A stretch of 64,000 bases of DNA from SAR86 cluster bacterium AG-422-O05. Lineage in GTDB: Bacteria; Pseudomonadota; Gammaproteobacteria; Magnimaribacterales; D2472. Location of the stretch: the NCBI GenBank assembly GCA_003213495.1, contig QCMW01000001.1, positions 1,125,817 through 1,189,816 of the forward strand, in the 5' to 3' direction. Under the pieces are notes generated by a model. That model ran no database searches, was not told the DNA's origin, and worked only from the letters and a program-made list of their open reading frames with translations. Position 1 is the stretch's first letter, and every line of letters starts with the position of its first letter. Below, one piece after another: positions 17,657 through 28,457 of this stretch. The position numbers and the translations under genes were made by a program.

Positions 17657-20600
17657 TTAGAAATTATACTTAAATCCTAACTGAGCTCTCCAAACACTTT
17701 GTGTTGCTGAAAGACTCATATTGTATGGATCATCAAAACTATATCTAAAAGCATTTCTGCTGTAGTCATATTTTGATCCATCAACAATTCTAAGATCTAT
17801 TACAGGAATTCTTCCTGAGTAATAACCATATCTGACAACACCTTTGTCATCATCTAGAAGGTTTAATAAGTTCTCAATACCTAATGTAATAACGACTTCA
17901 TCATCATCTCTGAAACCAGGTAAGATTTGAGTAATTTTGAAATCAAGCGATGACTGCCATGGGAATCTCATAGAACCTCTATCGGCAATTTCACCAGCTT
18001 TACCCTCTAAACCAAACACATTGTAAAGAAGGTTTAAAACTGCCTCTTCTCTAGCAAGCGCATCAGCAGAACCTTCATCTGTACATTTATATGAGTAACA
18101 AACAATAGGATCGCTTCTTGTTGGTATATACAATAAGGATGAGCTGTCATCGTTTAAATTGAAGTCATAACCAAAAGCCTTGGTTTTGTAATCACCTGGC
18201 CAACTTGTGTATGTATCAAAAGTTGGATAAGCAGGCAAACCAGACTTTCTTTCAAAAATCAAAGTAAAAGTTGTTGGCTTGTCAGTTCCAAAGAAATAAT
18301 GCTTTGATCTCAAAGTTGCAAGTAATCTATGCTCTGTTTCATAAATTGATGTCATTGCTTTTCTGTTGTTGAAGTCAATAGCACCGGTTTTACCAAAGTT
18401 TGAATTAGAAGTTGAGGAAGTCATTCCGCTTAATTCGGTATTATCCTGACCTGTGTAACTTATTGAAACAACAGTGTCACCATCCCTAAATGCTTTATTA
18501 AGGGTTGCTGAAATAACTTCTCTTTCACCACAACAGTCATTATATAAACCAGCTTTATAAGTTCTTTTACCAGTCATATCATATATAGGACGTCCATCTG
18601 GTGCAGTTTCAGTAGGTACAGTTGGAGTATCGCCGTTTAATGGATAACCCGTATCAATAACTTTATATAAAGCTTCTTCTTGTTTTGATTTTAAATAAGT
18701 AACACTTAAGTCCATATCATATGGAAGATCTCTTTCATAAGTTATATTTAAAATCTTTGAATCAGGCCAATCAAAGCTTGGGGCAACAAAGTCAATCTTA
18801 GAGCTTGTCAAAGGAGCATCTGCAATTGCTTGCTGTACACAGGCCGGAATGCCAGCACCTGGTGCTGTTAATGGATCACAACCAGCTGGTGCATAACTGC
18901 TATTGTAAGCAGAAACTCTAACTCCGTCGTTAGTGTATGCATTTGATATCCAAACTGTAGGAAGTTTTGATGAATATGTGCCATACGTTACATTAATATC
19001 ACTCATGTCATCAATTACAAGATCCATACCCAATCTAACATTTAGCAAGCTTGTGCCATCAATACCACCATTAGCAAAACCGTATGTTGCAAGAAAGTCT
19101 TGATTTAGTGCAGGAGCGTCATCTGAATCATATTCATCATATCTGATACCTGCGGTAAGGCTTAATCTATCTGAAAACGTGTATTCATCCATTACATATA
19201 ATGAAGTTAGTCCGTAATCAAAGATAGCTGCTGCATCATCAACATTGCCTGATTTTGCATTGTTTGCACTAAACGAGCTAGCAACACCAGCTTCATAGTC
19301 TGCTAATGAATCAAATTCCCATTCTCCATCTTGAGCCACAACAAAGAGATTGTATATATCCCAAGTTGTATTTTCATATCCTGCAGTAATCTTATGATTA
19401 CCGGTATAGTAAGTAAGTTTAGCCTTTAAAAAATCTGTTTCCGTGGCTAACTCATTTGCACTTCTGTATATGTCAGCACCGAGATAAACTCTCATACCAT
19501 AGGCATCATCAATATAAAAATTTGGAACATTCTGTCCAGCAGGTGATTCTTGACTAGTATCTGTAGATTTATTTGAATAATAAATTTCAGATACTAAATT
19601 GTCTGACCAATCTGAAACTAAAAGAATACTTGATGTGTCAGTTTTTTCACCTTTGAAGTATGAGGCAGATTCAAAATAGAAGCTCGAGTTGCTTCCACTT
19701 GCTCGAAGTCTATCACCCTCTGTGCTTTTATAATTATACGTAAGTCTATGATTTTCATTCAAAATATAATCTACCCTTAAAGATGTATTTTCTTGATTAG
19801 ACTCTGTAGTCGAAGCAACACCTAACGGATCCCATCCGTATTTATTGATAGTTATCTGTCTAATGTTATCAACTTGAGCAAGAGTAATAGCTTGCTCATT
19901 TGCTGCACCTGAACCTGCAGGTCCATACAATACTGGATTAGTTACAGTGGTTTCCTCATATGTGACATAGAAAAAAGCTTTGTCTTTAATTATTGGTCCA
20001 CCTAAAGTGAAACTTTGAGCAGTATCTTCCTTATCAAAGGTATATTTTTGCCCTTCAATTTTATCTCCATAAAATTGATCTCCTCTATCATAATATCCAA
20101 CACTACCTTCAAATTCATTTGTGCCACCTTTAGTAACAAACTCAATGATACCGCCTCTGAAATTTGAATATTCTACAGAGGCTGGTGCAACTTTCACTGA
20201 CATTTGTTCAATCGAATCTAAGTTAATTGGACTTCTTTGAGATGGATATCCATTATCATTCAAACCAAAGTCATCATTAAATGAGACGCCATCAACTTTA
20301 ATGTCATTACTTCTAGGATGTGCACCACCAATAGAGATGCTTGCATAATCATCTTCTGCATCGTCCAATGAAACTAGAGGATTTAGTTTAATTAAATCTT
20401 TTATGTCTCTTGTGACTGATGGTGTTTCTTGAATAGTTTGTGCATCAATAGTAGATGAAAAACCAAGTCCATCATCTGAAGATACCCTTTGTGCAGTAAC
20501 TACTACATCATCAACTGAAGATGCTGAACTCAAAACAAAAGAAAGTCTTGATGTTTCTCCTACTACTAGACTTGTTGTAACCTGATCAGCAGCTAATCCA

Positions 20601-20848
20601 GCAGCTGAAACTTTAATAGTATAAGGTCCACCTGGTCTCAAACCGCCTGCCGAGTATCTGCCCGAGGCATCTGTAACACGGGTAACCACAGTATTAGTTG
20701 GTTCATAAGTAATCTCAACTTGAGCACCGCTAACCGCACCATTTGCAGAAGATACTGAACCAGTAATGTCCGAGGTAAGTTCTTGAGCGATTAAGATTGG
20801 TGAAATAAAAATTGAGAGTAACGAAAGTTTTAAAAATTTCCGAATCAT
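17657..20848 (-). CDS. Oar-like TonB-dependent receptor with N-terminal carboxypeptidase-regulatory domain
   Basis: Large outer-membrane receptor, 1063 residues. After the signal peptide (cut after LIAQ or nearby) comes a CarboxypepD_reg-like beta-sandwich (ITGSVSSANGAVSGAQVEI ... TDASGRYSAGGL, residues ~28-110). A TonB-box-like VDDVVVTAQRV follows, then the plug (ISIGGAHPRSNDIKVDGVSF; FRGGIIEFVTKGGTNEF) and a long barrel ending WRAQLGFKYNF. The architecture is that of Oar/OmpA-related receptors, often linked to peptide or polymer uptake. It has its own terminator, and a Pho-box-like repeat lies 70 bp upstream of the ATG. The substrate is unknown. Confidence 0.94.
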   Translation of the reverse strand: MIRKFLKLSLLSIFISPILIAQELTSDITGSVSSANGAVSGAQVEITYEPTNTVVTRVTDASGRYSAGGLRPGGPYTIKVSAAGLAADQVTTSLVVGETSRLSFVLSSASSVDDVVVTAQRVSSDDGLGFSSTIDAQTIQETPSVTRDIKDLIKLNPLVSLDDAEDDYASISIGGAHPRSNDIKVDGVSFNDDFGLNDNGYPSQRSPINLDSIEQMSVKVAPASVEYSNFRGGIIEFVTKGGTNEFEGSVGYYDRGDQFYGDKIEGQKYTFDKEDTAQSFTLGGPIIKDKAFFYVTYEETTVTNPVLYGPAGSGAANEQAITLAQVDNIRQITINKYGWDPLGVASTTESNQENTSLRVDYILNENHRLTYNYKSTEGDRLRASGSNSSFYFESASYFKGEKTDTSSILLVSDWSDNLVSEIYYSNKSTDTSQESPAGQNVPNFYIDDAYGMRVYLGADIYRSANELATETDFLKAKLTYYTGNHKITAGYENTTWDIYNLFVVAQDGEWEFDSLADYEAGVASSFSANNAKSGNVDDAAAIFDYGLTSLYVMDEYTFSDRLSLTAGIRYDEYDSDDAPALNQDFLATYGFANGGIDGTSLLNVRLGMDLVIDDMSDINVTYGTYSSKLPTVWISNAYTNDGVRVSAYNSSYAPAGCDPLTAPGAGIPACVQQAIADAPLTSSKIDFVAPSFDWPDSKILNITYERDLPYDMDLSVTYLKSKQEEALYKVIDTGYPLNGDTPTVPTETAPDGRPIYDMTGKRTYKAGLYNDCCGEREVISATLNKAFRDGDTVVSISYTGQDNTELSGMTSSTSNSNFGKTGAIDFNNRKAMTSIYETEHRLLATLRSKHYFFGTDKPTTFTLIFERKSGLPAYPTFDTYTSWPGDYKTKAFGYDFNLNDDSSSLLYIPTRSDPIVCYSYKCTDEGSADALAREEAVLNLLYNVFGLEGKAGEIADRGSMRFPWQSSLDFKITQILPGFRDDDEVVITLGIENLLNLLDDDKGVVRYGYYSGRIPVIDLRIVDGSKYDYSRNAFRYSFDDPYNMSLSATQSVWRAQLGFKYNF

Positions 20849-20917
20849 AAATACACACCCCTAAATGTGAAAAATTAGTTTAGATTCATAATATATATCA
20901 AAATTCATCAGAGAACT

Positions 20918-20946
20918 ATTACAATTTTGTAAAAAATTTGTGAACT
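20918..20946 (-). promoter_or_regulatory. Pho-box-like triple direct repeat (candidate)
   Basis: Read on the minus strand there are three 7-nt units spaced by 4 nt: AGTTCAC (20940-20946), TTTTTAC (20929-20935) and TTGTAAT (20918-20924), with spacers AAAT and AAAA. The 11-bp period and A-rich spacers match PhoB site geometry, but the bases match the consensus only partly. It sits 70-98 bp upstream of the Oar-like receptor start. Confidence 0.35.
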
Positions 20947-20963
20947 GCGTGTTTACAGTATTT

Positions 20964-21923
20964 TTAATAATCTAATTTTACTGAATTCAAGCTTTTTCCT
21001 GACTTGTCCTTAAGCTTAAGCTTGATTGTATTTGCAGATATTTCTAAGAGACCATAATTTTCCTCTGGAAAAGTACTACCAATCAAAAATTTATCAGTTT
21101 CGTATGAGAATGAACCAGGCTTATTTAACGATGAAGCTGTTATTTCATAAATACTATCTTTTTTGTACAAACCACCGCGATGTCTATCACCAGAAACTAA
21201 TATAGTTTTATGCTTGAATTGATCAAGAATATTTAACAATTTTTTTCTATCATTAGGGAAATTAGCCCATTTCTCAAAACCATGATCTTCAGGGAGAACC
21301 TGTATTGAACTAAATAAGATTAAAAAATCAAATTTTTGATTTAATTCATTTGTGAGCCATTTCCATTGAACATCACCTAATATTGTTGCGTCTTTAGATT
21401 CATTCTTGAGATATTTTCCTTTTTGACCTTTCAATTCAGATCTAAAAAATCTGGTATCAAGAAATACTAGTTTGAAAGTCTTATTAAAAAAAAGAACGTC
21501 TTGTGAGAAATAAATTCCATCCCTCTTATATCTTACATCGCTCTTAGGTATATCCCAAAATTTAAGAAACATATCTTCAGCAAGTTCCTTATTTTTATAA
21601 TCCATTCCGCCATCATTTACTCCATAATCATGATCATCCCATATAGAAAATATTTCTATTTCATCTAGAAAATCTGGAAGGAGTGATTTTTGTTTTGTAT
21701 ATGCTCTTTCCATTTTTTTTAATGACCCAGTTAAACTATCGCCATAGACATTGTCACCAAGAAACACAAAATAACTAATATCCTCATTTTCAACTGACTT
21801 CCAAATAGGTTGAGGATAATCTTGATCTAGACAAGACCCAAGACCAATTTTAATAGTTTCAGCATTAACTGATGTTATATTTATTAATAATGTAAAAAAT
21901 ATTTTTATTGATATATGCTTCAA
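20964..21923 (-). CDS. PhoD-like phosphoesterase (alkaline phosphatase D family)
   Basis: Metallophosphoesterase of the PhoD-like group, 319 residues with a signal peptide (ITSVNAET region), so exported. Motifs in order are LGSCLDQD, FLGDNVYGD (residues 54-62), IWDDHDYGVNDGG and GDRHRGG near the C-terminus. The separate PhoD N-terminal domain of Bacillus PhoD is absent. The start codon is TTG at 21921-21923, overlapping the serS stop as TTGA; no ATG precedes the signal sequence. Being the last gene after serS suggests constitutive co-transcription rather than a Pho promoter of its own. Phosphodiesters or phosphomonoesters are likely substrates. Confidence 0.87.
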   Translation of the reverse strand: MKHISIKIFFTLLINITSVNAETIKIGLGSCLDQDYPQPIWKSVENEDISYFVFLGDNVYGDSLTGSLKKMERAYTKQKSLLPDFLDEIEIFSIWDDHDYGVNDGGMDYKNKELAEDMFLKFWDIPKSDVRYKRDGIYFSQDVLFFNKTFKLVFLDTRFFRSELKGQKGKYLKNESKDATILGDVQWKWLTNELNQKFDFLILFSSIQVLPEDHGFEKWANFPNDRKKLLNILDQFKHKTILVSGDRHRGGLYKKDSIYEITASSLNKPGSFSYETDKFLIGSTFPEENYGLLEISANTIKLKLKDKSGKSLNSVKLDY

Positions 21924-23167
21924 CTAACTTTTAATGTGTCTGAACCAAAATATTCTTGTAAACATTTTGGTATTCTTACAGAATTGCTGCCATCAAAATT
22001 ATTTTCAATTAATGCGATTAAGCATCGTCCTACAGCAAGGCCAGAGCCGTTGATGGTATGAACATATCTGTTTCCGCTTTCAGATTTATATTTTATGTTT
22101 GCGCGTCTTGCTTGGAAATCAGTAAAATTTGAGCAAGATGATATTTCTCGATATTTATTTTGACTGGGCATCCATACCTCGATATCAAATGTTTTTGCAG
22201 AAGAAAAGCCTAAATCACCAGTACAAAGTTCAATTACCTGATATGGTAGCTCAAGAAGATCTAATATTTCACAAGCATTGCTCAATAAAACATCTAAGCA
22301 TTTCATAGAATTATCAGGATGAGTAATTTGTACTAATTCAATTTTTTCAAATTGATGTTGCCTAATTAATCCTTTCGTATCTTTGCCATAGCTACCCGCT
22401 TCTGATCTAAAACATGGCGTATGAGATGTGACTTTAATTGGTAATTCTTTTTCACTTACAAATTCATTTCTAAACAGGTTTGTTAAGGGAACTTCAGCCG
22501 TTGGAATTAGATATAATTTTTCACTAGTCTTAAAAAGATCTTCTTCAAATTTGGGTAACTGCCCAGTACCTGTCAATGATTCTGAGTTCGCCATAAAAGG
22601 AACATAATATTCTTTATATCCGTTCTTAATTGCATGATCTAACATAAAACTGATAAGAGATCTTTGAAGTTTTGCCATATCGCCTTTTAAGACAGAAAAT
22701 CTGGATCCTGCAAGTTTAGACGCTAAATCAATATCAATATCATCAGCGATCTCTAAATGATCAAGCTCATTTGCAGAAAGAATCTTTCCATGTTCATTAA
22801 TTACGACATTCTCAGTTTCGTCTTTGCCTTCTGGAACGCTATCATCAGGAATATTGGGCATATCTAGCATAAGCGAATCGAGCTGAGTCATTATTTCTTG
22901 AAGTTCCACATCCTTTGTCGATAATTCATCATTTTTATTATCAATAATTTTTTTTAGTTCATCGGTAGGCTCGCCAGAAGATTTTAATTTTCCAAATTTA
23001 GCTGAAAGTTTTTTTCTTTCGGCTTGAAGATTTTCAACATCAACTTGTAAGGACTTTCTTGCGCTGTCTAATTGAGAGAATAAGGTCACATCTAAGTCAT
23101 AACCACGTTTTCTTAAAGCTTGTTTAACCGATTCTGGATTATCTCTTAATTTTTTTATATCTATCAT
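21920..23167 (-). CDS. serS: Seryl-tRNA synthetase
   Basis: Class II aminoacyl-tRNA synthetase charging tRNA-Ser (and tRNA-Sec where present), 415 residues. The N-terminal ~110 residues form the coiled-coil arm that grips the tRNA (RKSLQVDVENLQAERKKLSA). The catalytic domain shows motif 2 (CFRSEAGSYGKDTKGLIR) and motif 3 (NGSGLAVGRCLIALIEN). The ATG overlaps the crcB stop (TAATG). The order ftsK-lolA-crcB-serS is a gammaproteobacterial arrangement, although rarA, commonly between lolA and serS, is missing. Confidence 0.98.
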   Translation of the reverse strand: MIDIKKLRDNPESVKQALRKRGYDLDVTLFSQLDSARKSLQVDVENLQAERKKLSAKFGKLKSSGEPTDELKKIIDNKNDELSTKDVELQEIMTQLDSLMLDMPNIPDDSVPEGKDETENVVINEHGKILSANELDHLEIADDIDIDLASKLAGSRFSVLKGDMAKLQRSLISFMLDHAIKNGYKEYYVPFMANSESLTGTGQLPKFEEDLFKTSEKLYLIPTAEVPLTNLFRNEFVSEKELPIKVTSHTPCFRSEAGSYGKDTKGLIRQHQFEKIELVQITHPDNSMKCLDVLLSNACEILDLLELPYQVIELCTGDLGFSSAKTFDIEVWMPSQNKYREISSCSNFTDFQARRANIKYKSESGNRYVHTINGSGLAVGRCLIALIENNFDGSNSVRIPKCLQEYFGSDTLKVS

Positions 23168-23526
23168 TATCTAGTTATCAATGTTCCGAAATATGTTGCA
23201 AAAATACTCAAGAATATAGTGAGCATTATATATGAAACTGCTGAAATTAAATTTGAATTAAACATCAATATCGTTTGATGCGTGAATGCCGACATAGTGG
23301 TGAATGAGCCTAAGAAACCAATAATGAAAAAATAATAAAATGAATCTTTAACAGGAATATTAATACCTAGATAAAGTCCGATAAAAAAACATCCCAAAAC
23401 ATTAATAAGTAATGTAGATAGTGGGAAAGAAGTAAAAGATATTCTTTCAAATATTTCATTTATACCTAATCTTGAAACTGCTCCCAAAGCTCCACCAAGA
23501 CCAACATATAAAAAATTTAATATCAT
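23167..23526 (-). CDS. crcB: Fluoride channel CrcB/Fluc
   Basis: Small inner-membrane fluoride exporter, 119 residues with four helices, working as a dual-topology dimer. Conserved elements are VGLGGALGAVSRLGI at the N-terminus, the NVLGCFFIGLYLG helix with the pore-lining Asn, and GFLGSFTTMSAFTHQT in helix 3. It overlaps lolA by 4 bp (ATGA) and serS by 1 bp, so it is embedded in a housekeeping operon. No fluoride riboswitch is visible, as there is no leader in front of it. Confidence 0.95.
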   Translation of the reverse strand: MILNFLYVGLGGALGAVSRLGINEIFERISFTSFPLSTLLINVLGCFFIGLYLGINIPVKDSFYYFFIIGFLGSFTTMSAFTHQTILMFNSNLISAVSYIMLTIFLSIFATYFGTLITR

Positions 23527-24020
23527 GAACTTCTTGAAAACCTAATTAAATTATCAATTCCCAAATTATCTTTATATTTTAGTTGCAATGTATTTTTATT
23601 AATGAAATCAATTGCAATTTCAAGATTATCCTTAATAAGAATATATTTACCATCCTCAATTACATTGATATGGTCATAGTCATCAGTAACACCATTTAAG
23701 ATTAAATTTAAAAAGAAATTATTTTCCAAGTCTTCGATTGGTATATATCGTATCTGACTAAATTCAATATCAACAATCTCAATTTCATCATCATAAATAT
23801 AATAAGTTTCACGGTAAGGCGAAAAAACATCTATACTTATATGATCATTATATCTCTCAAAAAAGCCGTTGGATTCTTCAATGTTATTGTTTTTTTTATT
23901 TAAACTTTTATGAACAAAAACCGAACCGGATTGAAAAAAATTATTTAATTGATCTGCAACATTAAGTGCCTGAACATTTACATTAAATATTAGTAAAAGT
24001 AATAAAGTTTTAACTTTCAA
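23523..24020 (-). CDS. lolA: Outer-membrane lipoprotein carrier LolA
   Basis: Periplasmic chaperone that carries lipoproteins from LolCDE to LolB; 165 residues, shorter than the E. coli protein (~203). A signal peptide (KTLLLLLIFNVNVQA) is followed by LolA-like strands: NGFFERYNDHISIDVFSPYR, YYIYDDEIEIVD, then KNTLQLKYKDN. The sequence is poorly conserved and the call rests largely on position between ftsK and serS. The start is TTG at 24018-24020, one base after the ftsK stop. A working LolA is relevant because the window encodes a large outer-membrane lipoprotein at 56995-59958. Confidence 0.82.
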   Translation of the reverse strand: MKVKTLLLLLIFNVNVQALNVADQLNNFFQSGSVFVHKSLNKKNNNIEESNGFFERYNDHISIDVFSPYRETYYIYDDEIEIVDIEFSQIRYIPIEDLENNFFLNLILNGVTDDYDHINVIEDGKYILIKDNLEIAIDFINKNTLQLKYKDNLGIDNLIRFSRSS

Positions 24021-24021
24021 A

Positions 24022-26322
24022 TTAATCTCGTTTAGGAACTAAAACTTCTCTAGAACCATTAGAGCTCATTTCAGTAACAATTCCAGCTTCTTCCATAGTT
24101 TCAATTAAACGTGCAGCTCTGTTATAGCCTATTCTTAATTTTCTTTGCACGGCAGAAATTGAGGCTCTTCTCGAATCAATTACAAAATTAACAGCTTCAT
24201 CATAAAGTTCATCTTGCTCATCATCTGATGAAGTTTCACTATTTGTCCATCCTGTTATGGGTCCAGTATCCTGCTTGGAAGAAATAATTTCCTCTACATA
24301 ATTTGGTTCTGCCTTTGATTTCATATCACTTACAACTCTATGCACTTCATCATCACCAACAAAAGCACCATGAACTCTTTTTGGAACTCCAACTCCTGGT
24401 GGAAAATAAAGCATATCTCCATCACCAAGTAGTTGTTCTGCGCCACCTTGATCTAAAATTGTTCTTGAGTCTATTTTTGTAGACACTTGAAATGCTATTC
24501 TTGTTGGCATATTAGCTTTAATTAGTCCTGTAATTACGTCTACCGAAGGTCTTTGTGTAGCAAGAATTAGGTGGATACCTGCAGCTCTAGCTTTTTGAGC
24601 AATTCTTGCAATGAGGTGTTCAAGCTTTTTGCCAACTAACATCATCATGTCTGCAAACTCATCAACAACCACGACTATGGATGGTAAAGTTTCAAGAAAC
24701 TCCTCTTCATCCTCGTTATATGGGTTAACAATTTGTTTGTTATTTTTTTCAGCATCTTTAATTTTTTTATTGTAAGCTGCTAGGCTCTTAACACCTGTTA
24801 AAGACATTAATTTATATCTTCTATCCATTTCAGCTACACACCACCTAAGACCATTTGAAGCATTACTCATATCTGTTATTACTGGAGTTAATAGATGTGG
24901 AATTCCCTCATAAACAGAAAGTTCAAGCATTTTTGGATCAATCAATATCATCCTCACTTCTTCAGGATCAGATTTAAATAATAAGCTCAGTAACATCGCA
25001 TTTAATCCTACCGACTTTCCTGAACCAGTTGTTCCTGCAACAAGTAAGTGTGGCATTTTTGCTAAATCGGCAACAACAGGATTGCCAGAAATATCTTTAC
25101 CCAATGCTAAACTCAAACTAGATGTTGAATTTTTAAATGCATCGGATGACAATATTTCAGTTAGTCTTACCATCTTTCTATTGTTGTTTGGAATTTCTAC
25201 GCCTACGAAAGATTTACCTTCAATAACTTCAACTACTCTCACACTACTAACAGATAAAGATCTTGCAATATCTTGAGCAATATTAGTAATCTTACTTGCT
25301 TTTGTACCCGGTGCTGGTTGTATTTCAAACCTTGTAACTACTGGTCCAGGTATTACAGACTCAACAGTTGCCTCAATCCCAAATTCATCTAACTTTGTCT
25401 CTAACAATGATGCAATCTGATTTAATTCGTTTTCAGATAAAGATTGTCCATCATCAAGCGCCCTGTCAAGTAGCTCTGTGCTAGGTGTTATTTTGTTTTG
25501 ATTGATTGCATCTTCTTTGGTTGTATCAATTTCTTTTTTGGGGACAACTTTAAGATCATTTTCTTTTATAGGTAGCTCACCCTGTCTGACAGGTTTTTCT
25601 GAAAAATCTTTTTCTTCATTTTTTATTTCAGTTTGACTCTTAATTTTAGGCTTTGATTTAGTTTTTTTATTATCTGCAATATTTACTTTTGTGTAATTAA
25701 CTATTTTTTTTAATTTTGAAAAAAAAGATTTTGATATTCCAATAGTTTTATTCAATAAAAATAAAACTACTTTCAATATAGCTTTGTAAGTTGCAATTAA
25801 TTTTTTGCCGAAATAGTCTGTTGCTTTTAACCAGGAGAAATTAAACGACATGGATATTGATGGAATAATTAAAATAATTAGAAATATTAAAGCTCCTATT
25901 TCTCCAACTAAAGACGATAAATTTGTAAAAATTACGTTTCCAAAAAATCCACCAAAGTTATTAGTTAAATAGAAGTGTCCTATTGAGCAAAAACATATTA
26001 ATAATAAAACTGAGCTTGATAGTCTTAATACATTATCTAATCTAGAAATATTTGAATTATTAAAGAATAAAACTTGAATACACCACGCTGAAGATATTAA
26101 TAATAATAAATATGATCCAAAACCAATAAGTGTAAACAAATAATCTGAAATGAAAGCGCCTAATGGGCCTCCTAAGTTATTAACTGTTGAGGAAGAATCT
26201 CGATACCAATATCCTGAGTCTGATGAATCATAAGATAAAAGTGATATAAAAATATAAAGTGAAAATGCAATCAAGAAAAAGCTAAAGAAGCTTATTAGAG
26301 TATTTTTTATGTTTGGAGACAT
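24022..26322 (-). CDS. ftsK: DNA translocase FtsK
   Basis: Septal ATP-driven DNA pump that resolves chromosome dimers with XerCD and dif; 766 residues. Four N-terminal membrane helices (to ~residue 170) anchor it, then a basic, Lys/Glu-rich linker shorter than in E. coli. The motor has Walker [17 protein letters not shown] (~residue 430) and Walker [14 protein letters not shown]. The C-terminal winged-helix gamma domain ([20 protein letters not shown]) reads KOPS sites. The ATG at 26320-26322 is used; a TTG one codon earlier is in frame. It heads the lolA-crcB-serS-phoD-like run and is divergent from trxB. Confidence 0.98.
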   Translation of the reverse strand: MSPNIKNTLISFFSFFLIAFSLYIFISLLSYDSSDSGYWYRDSSSTVNNLGGPLGAFISDYLFTLIGFGSYLLLLISSAWCIQVLFFNNSNISRLDNVLRLSSSVLLLICFCSIGHFYLTNNFGGFFGNVIFTNLSSLVGEIGALIFLIILIIPSISMSFNFSWLKATDYFGKKLIATYKAILKVVLFLLNKTIGISKSFFSKLKKIVNYTKVNIADNKKTKSKPKIKSQTEIKNEEKDFSEKPVRQGELPIKENDLKVVPKKEIDTTKEDAINQNKITPSTELLDRALDDGQSLSENELNQIASLLETKLDEFGIEATVESVIPGPVVTRFEIQPAPGTKASKITNIAQDIARSLSVSSVRVVEVIEGKSFVGVEIPNNNRKMVRLTEILSSDAFKNSTSSLSLALGKDISGNPVVADLAKMPHLLVAGTTGSGKSVGLNAMLLSLLFKSDPEEVRMILIDPKMLELSVYEGIPHLLTPVITDMSNASNGLRWCVAEMDRRYKLMSLTGVKSLAAYNKKIKDAEKNNKQIVNPYNEDEEEFLETLPSIVVVVDEFADMMMLVGKKLEHLIARIAQKARAAGIHLILATQRPSVDVITGLIKANMPTRIAFQVSTKIDSRTILDQGGAEQLLGDGDMLYFPPGVGVPKRVHGAFVGDDEVHRVVSDMKSKAEPNYVEEIISSKQDTGPITGWTNSETSSDDEQDELYDEAVNFVIDSRRASISAVQRKLRIGYNRAARLIETMEEAGIVTEMSSNGSREVLVPKRD

Positions 26323-26362
26323 CAAAGTAATTTATATAATATTTATGTAATTATAGGCATAA

Positions 26363-27339
<977 letters not shown>

Positions 27340-27340
<1 letters not shown>

Positions 27341-28317
27341 TGGCATACAAAGGTTATCTAGTTGAAGAAATTGATGGGTCATTTGTAGGAAATATTAAAG
27401 ATATAGATATTCCTAAAATTTCTGATGGGAATGTTCTGATAAAGGTAAAGTATTCATCGTTGAATTACAAAGATGCTCTTGCGTCGTCAGGTGCAAAAGG
27501 AGTGGTAAGAAAATATCCATTTGTTCCAGGTATTGACGTTGCTGGAGAAGTAATTGAAACACGATCATCAAAATTTTCTTTAGGAGATGAAGTTATAGCA
27601 ACTGGCTACAAAATTGGTATGTCTGAATTTGGTGGTTTTGGTGAAGTTGTTCATCTTCCAGATAATTGGGTGATCAAAATGCCTAAAAATTTTTCTTCGT
27701 ATGATGCAATGACCTATGGAACCGCAGGTTTAACTGCAGCAGCTTCGGTAAAGAAGATTACTGATTTGTGTGATTTTAGTTCTGGGCCGGCATTGGTATC
27801 TGGAGCAACAGGCGGTGTTGGATCAATTTCCGTTGGATTATTATCTAAATTAGGCGTTGAAGTTCATGCTGTAACAGGCAAACCAGATGAATCAGAAGTT
27901 TTATCAAAAATGGGAGCAAAAAAAATAATATCAAGAAATGATTTTATGTCAGAGCCCGTCAGAGCATTAGATAAAGGTATTTATACCAGTGCGGTCGACA
28001 CTGTTGGCGGTAATGTATTAGCTAAAATTATCTCACTTATAAACAATCATGGTGTTATATCATGTTGTGGTAATGTTGCTGGGGCATCATTTGAGTCATC
28101 AGTATTTCCATTCATCCTACGTGGAATCCAATTATGTGGTATTGATTCTGCAGAATCACCATTAGATTTAAAAGAAAATTTATGGGAATTACTGTCAAAT
28201 GAATGGTCCTTAGATCTTACAAATCAAACCAAGACTGTTAAAATTGCCGACATAGGAAATGAAATAAGTAAAATTTTAAAAGGTGAACAGATAGGAAGGA
28301 TAGTAATCAAACACTAG
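27340..28317 (+). CDS. acuI: Acryloyl-CoA reductase AcuI / YhdH-family oxidoreductase
   Basis: Zinc-independent medium-chain dehydrogenase/reductase of the YhdH/AcuI group, 325 residues. Diagnostic stretches are SSLNYKDALASSGAKGVVRKYPFVPGIDVAG in the catalytic domain and VSGATGGVGSISVGLLSKLG in the NADPH-binding domain. AcuI reduces acryloyl-CoA to propionyl-CoA and protects against acrylate, a product of DMSP breakdown in the sea. No DMSP lyase gene is nearby, so general electrophile detoxification is equally possible. It is translationally coupled to trxB. Confidence 0.88.
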
Positions 28318-28325
28318 GTATAAGT

Positions 28326-28457
28326 ATGAAAGATGACTACAAAGAATTTTATGAATCAGAAGAAGCTAATCTAGATAGCAAAAGTGATGCTAAGGTTATC
28401 TTATTTTTAATTATTGTTGCTGTTATTGCTGCTACTTACTGGGTAGCTGTTCAATAA
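28326..28457 (+). CDS. Small tail-anchored-like membrane protein, 43 aa
   Basis: A 43-codon frame beginning MKDDYKEFYESEEANLDSKS, charged and mostly acidic, and ending in one membrane helix (KVILFLIIVAVIAATYWVAV). The charged head before a C-terminal helix gives a tail-anchor layout. It starts 8 bp after acuI on the same strand and ends exactly where the convergent SDR gene ends (28457/28458). It is probably the third gene of the trxB operon. No family was recognised. Confidence 0.55.
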   Translation: MKDDYKEFYESEEANLDSKSDAKVILFLIIVAVIAATYWVAVQ

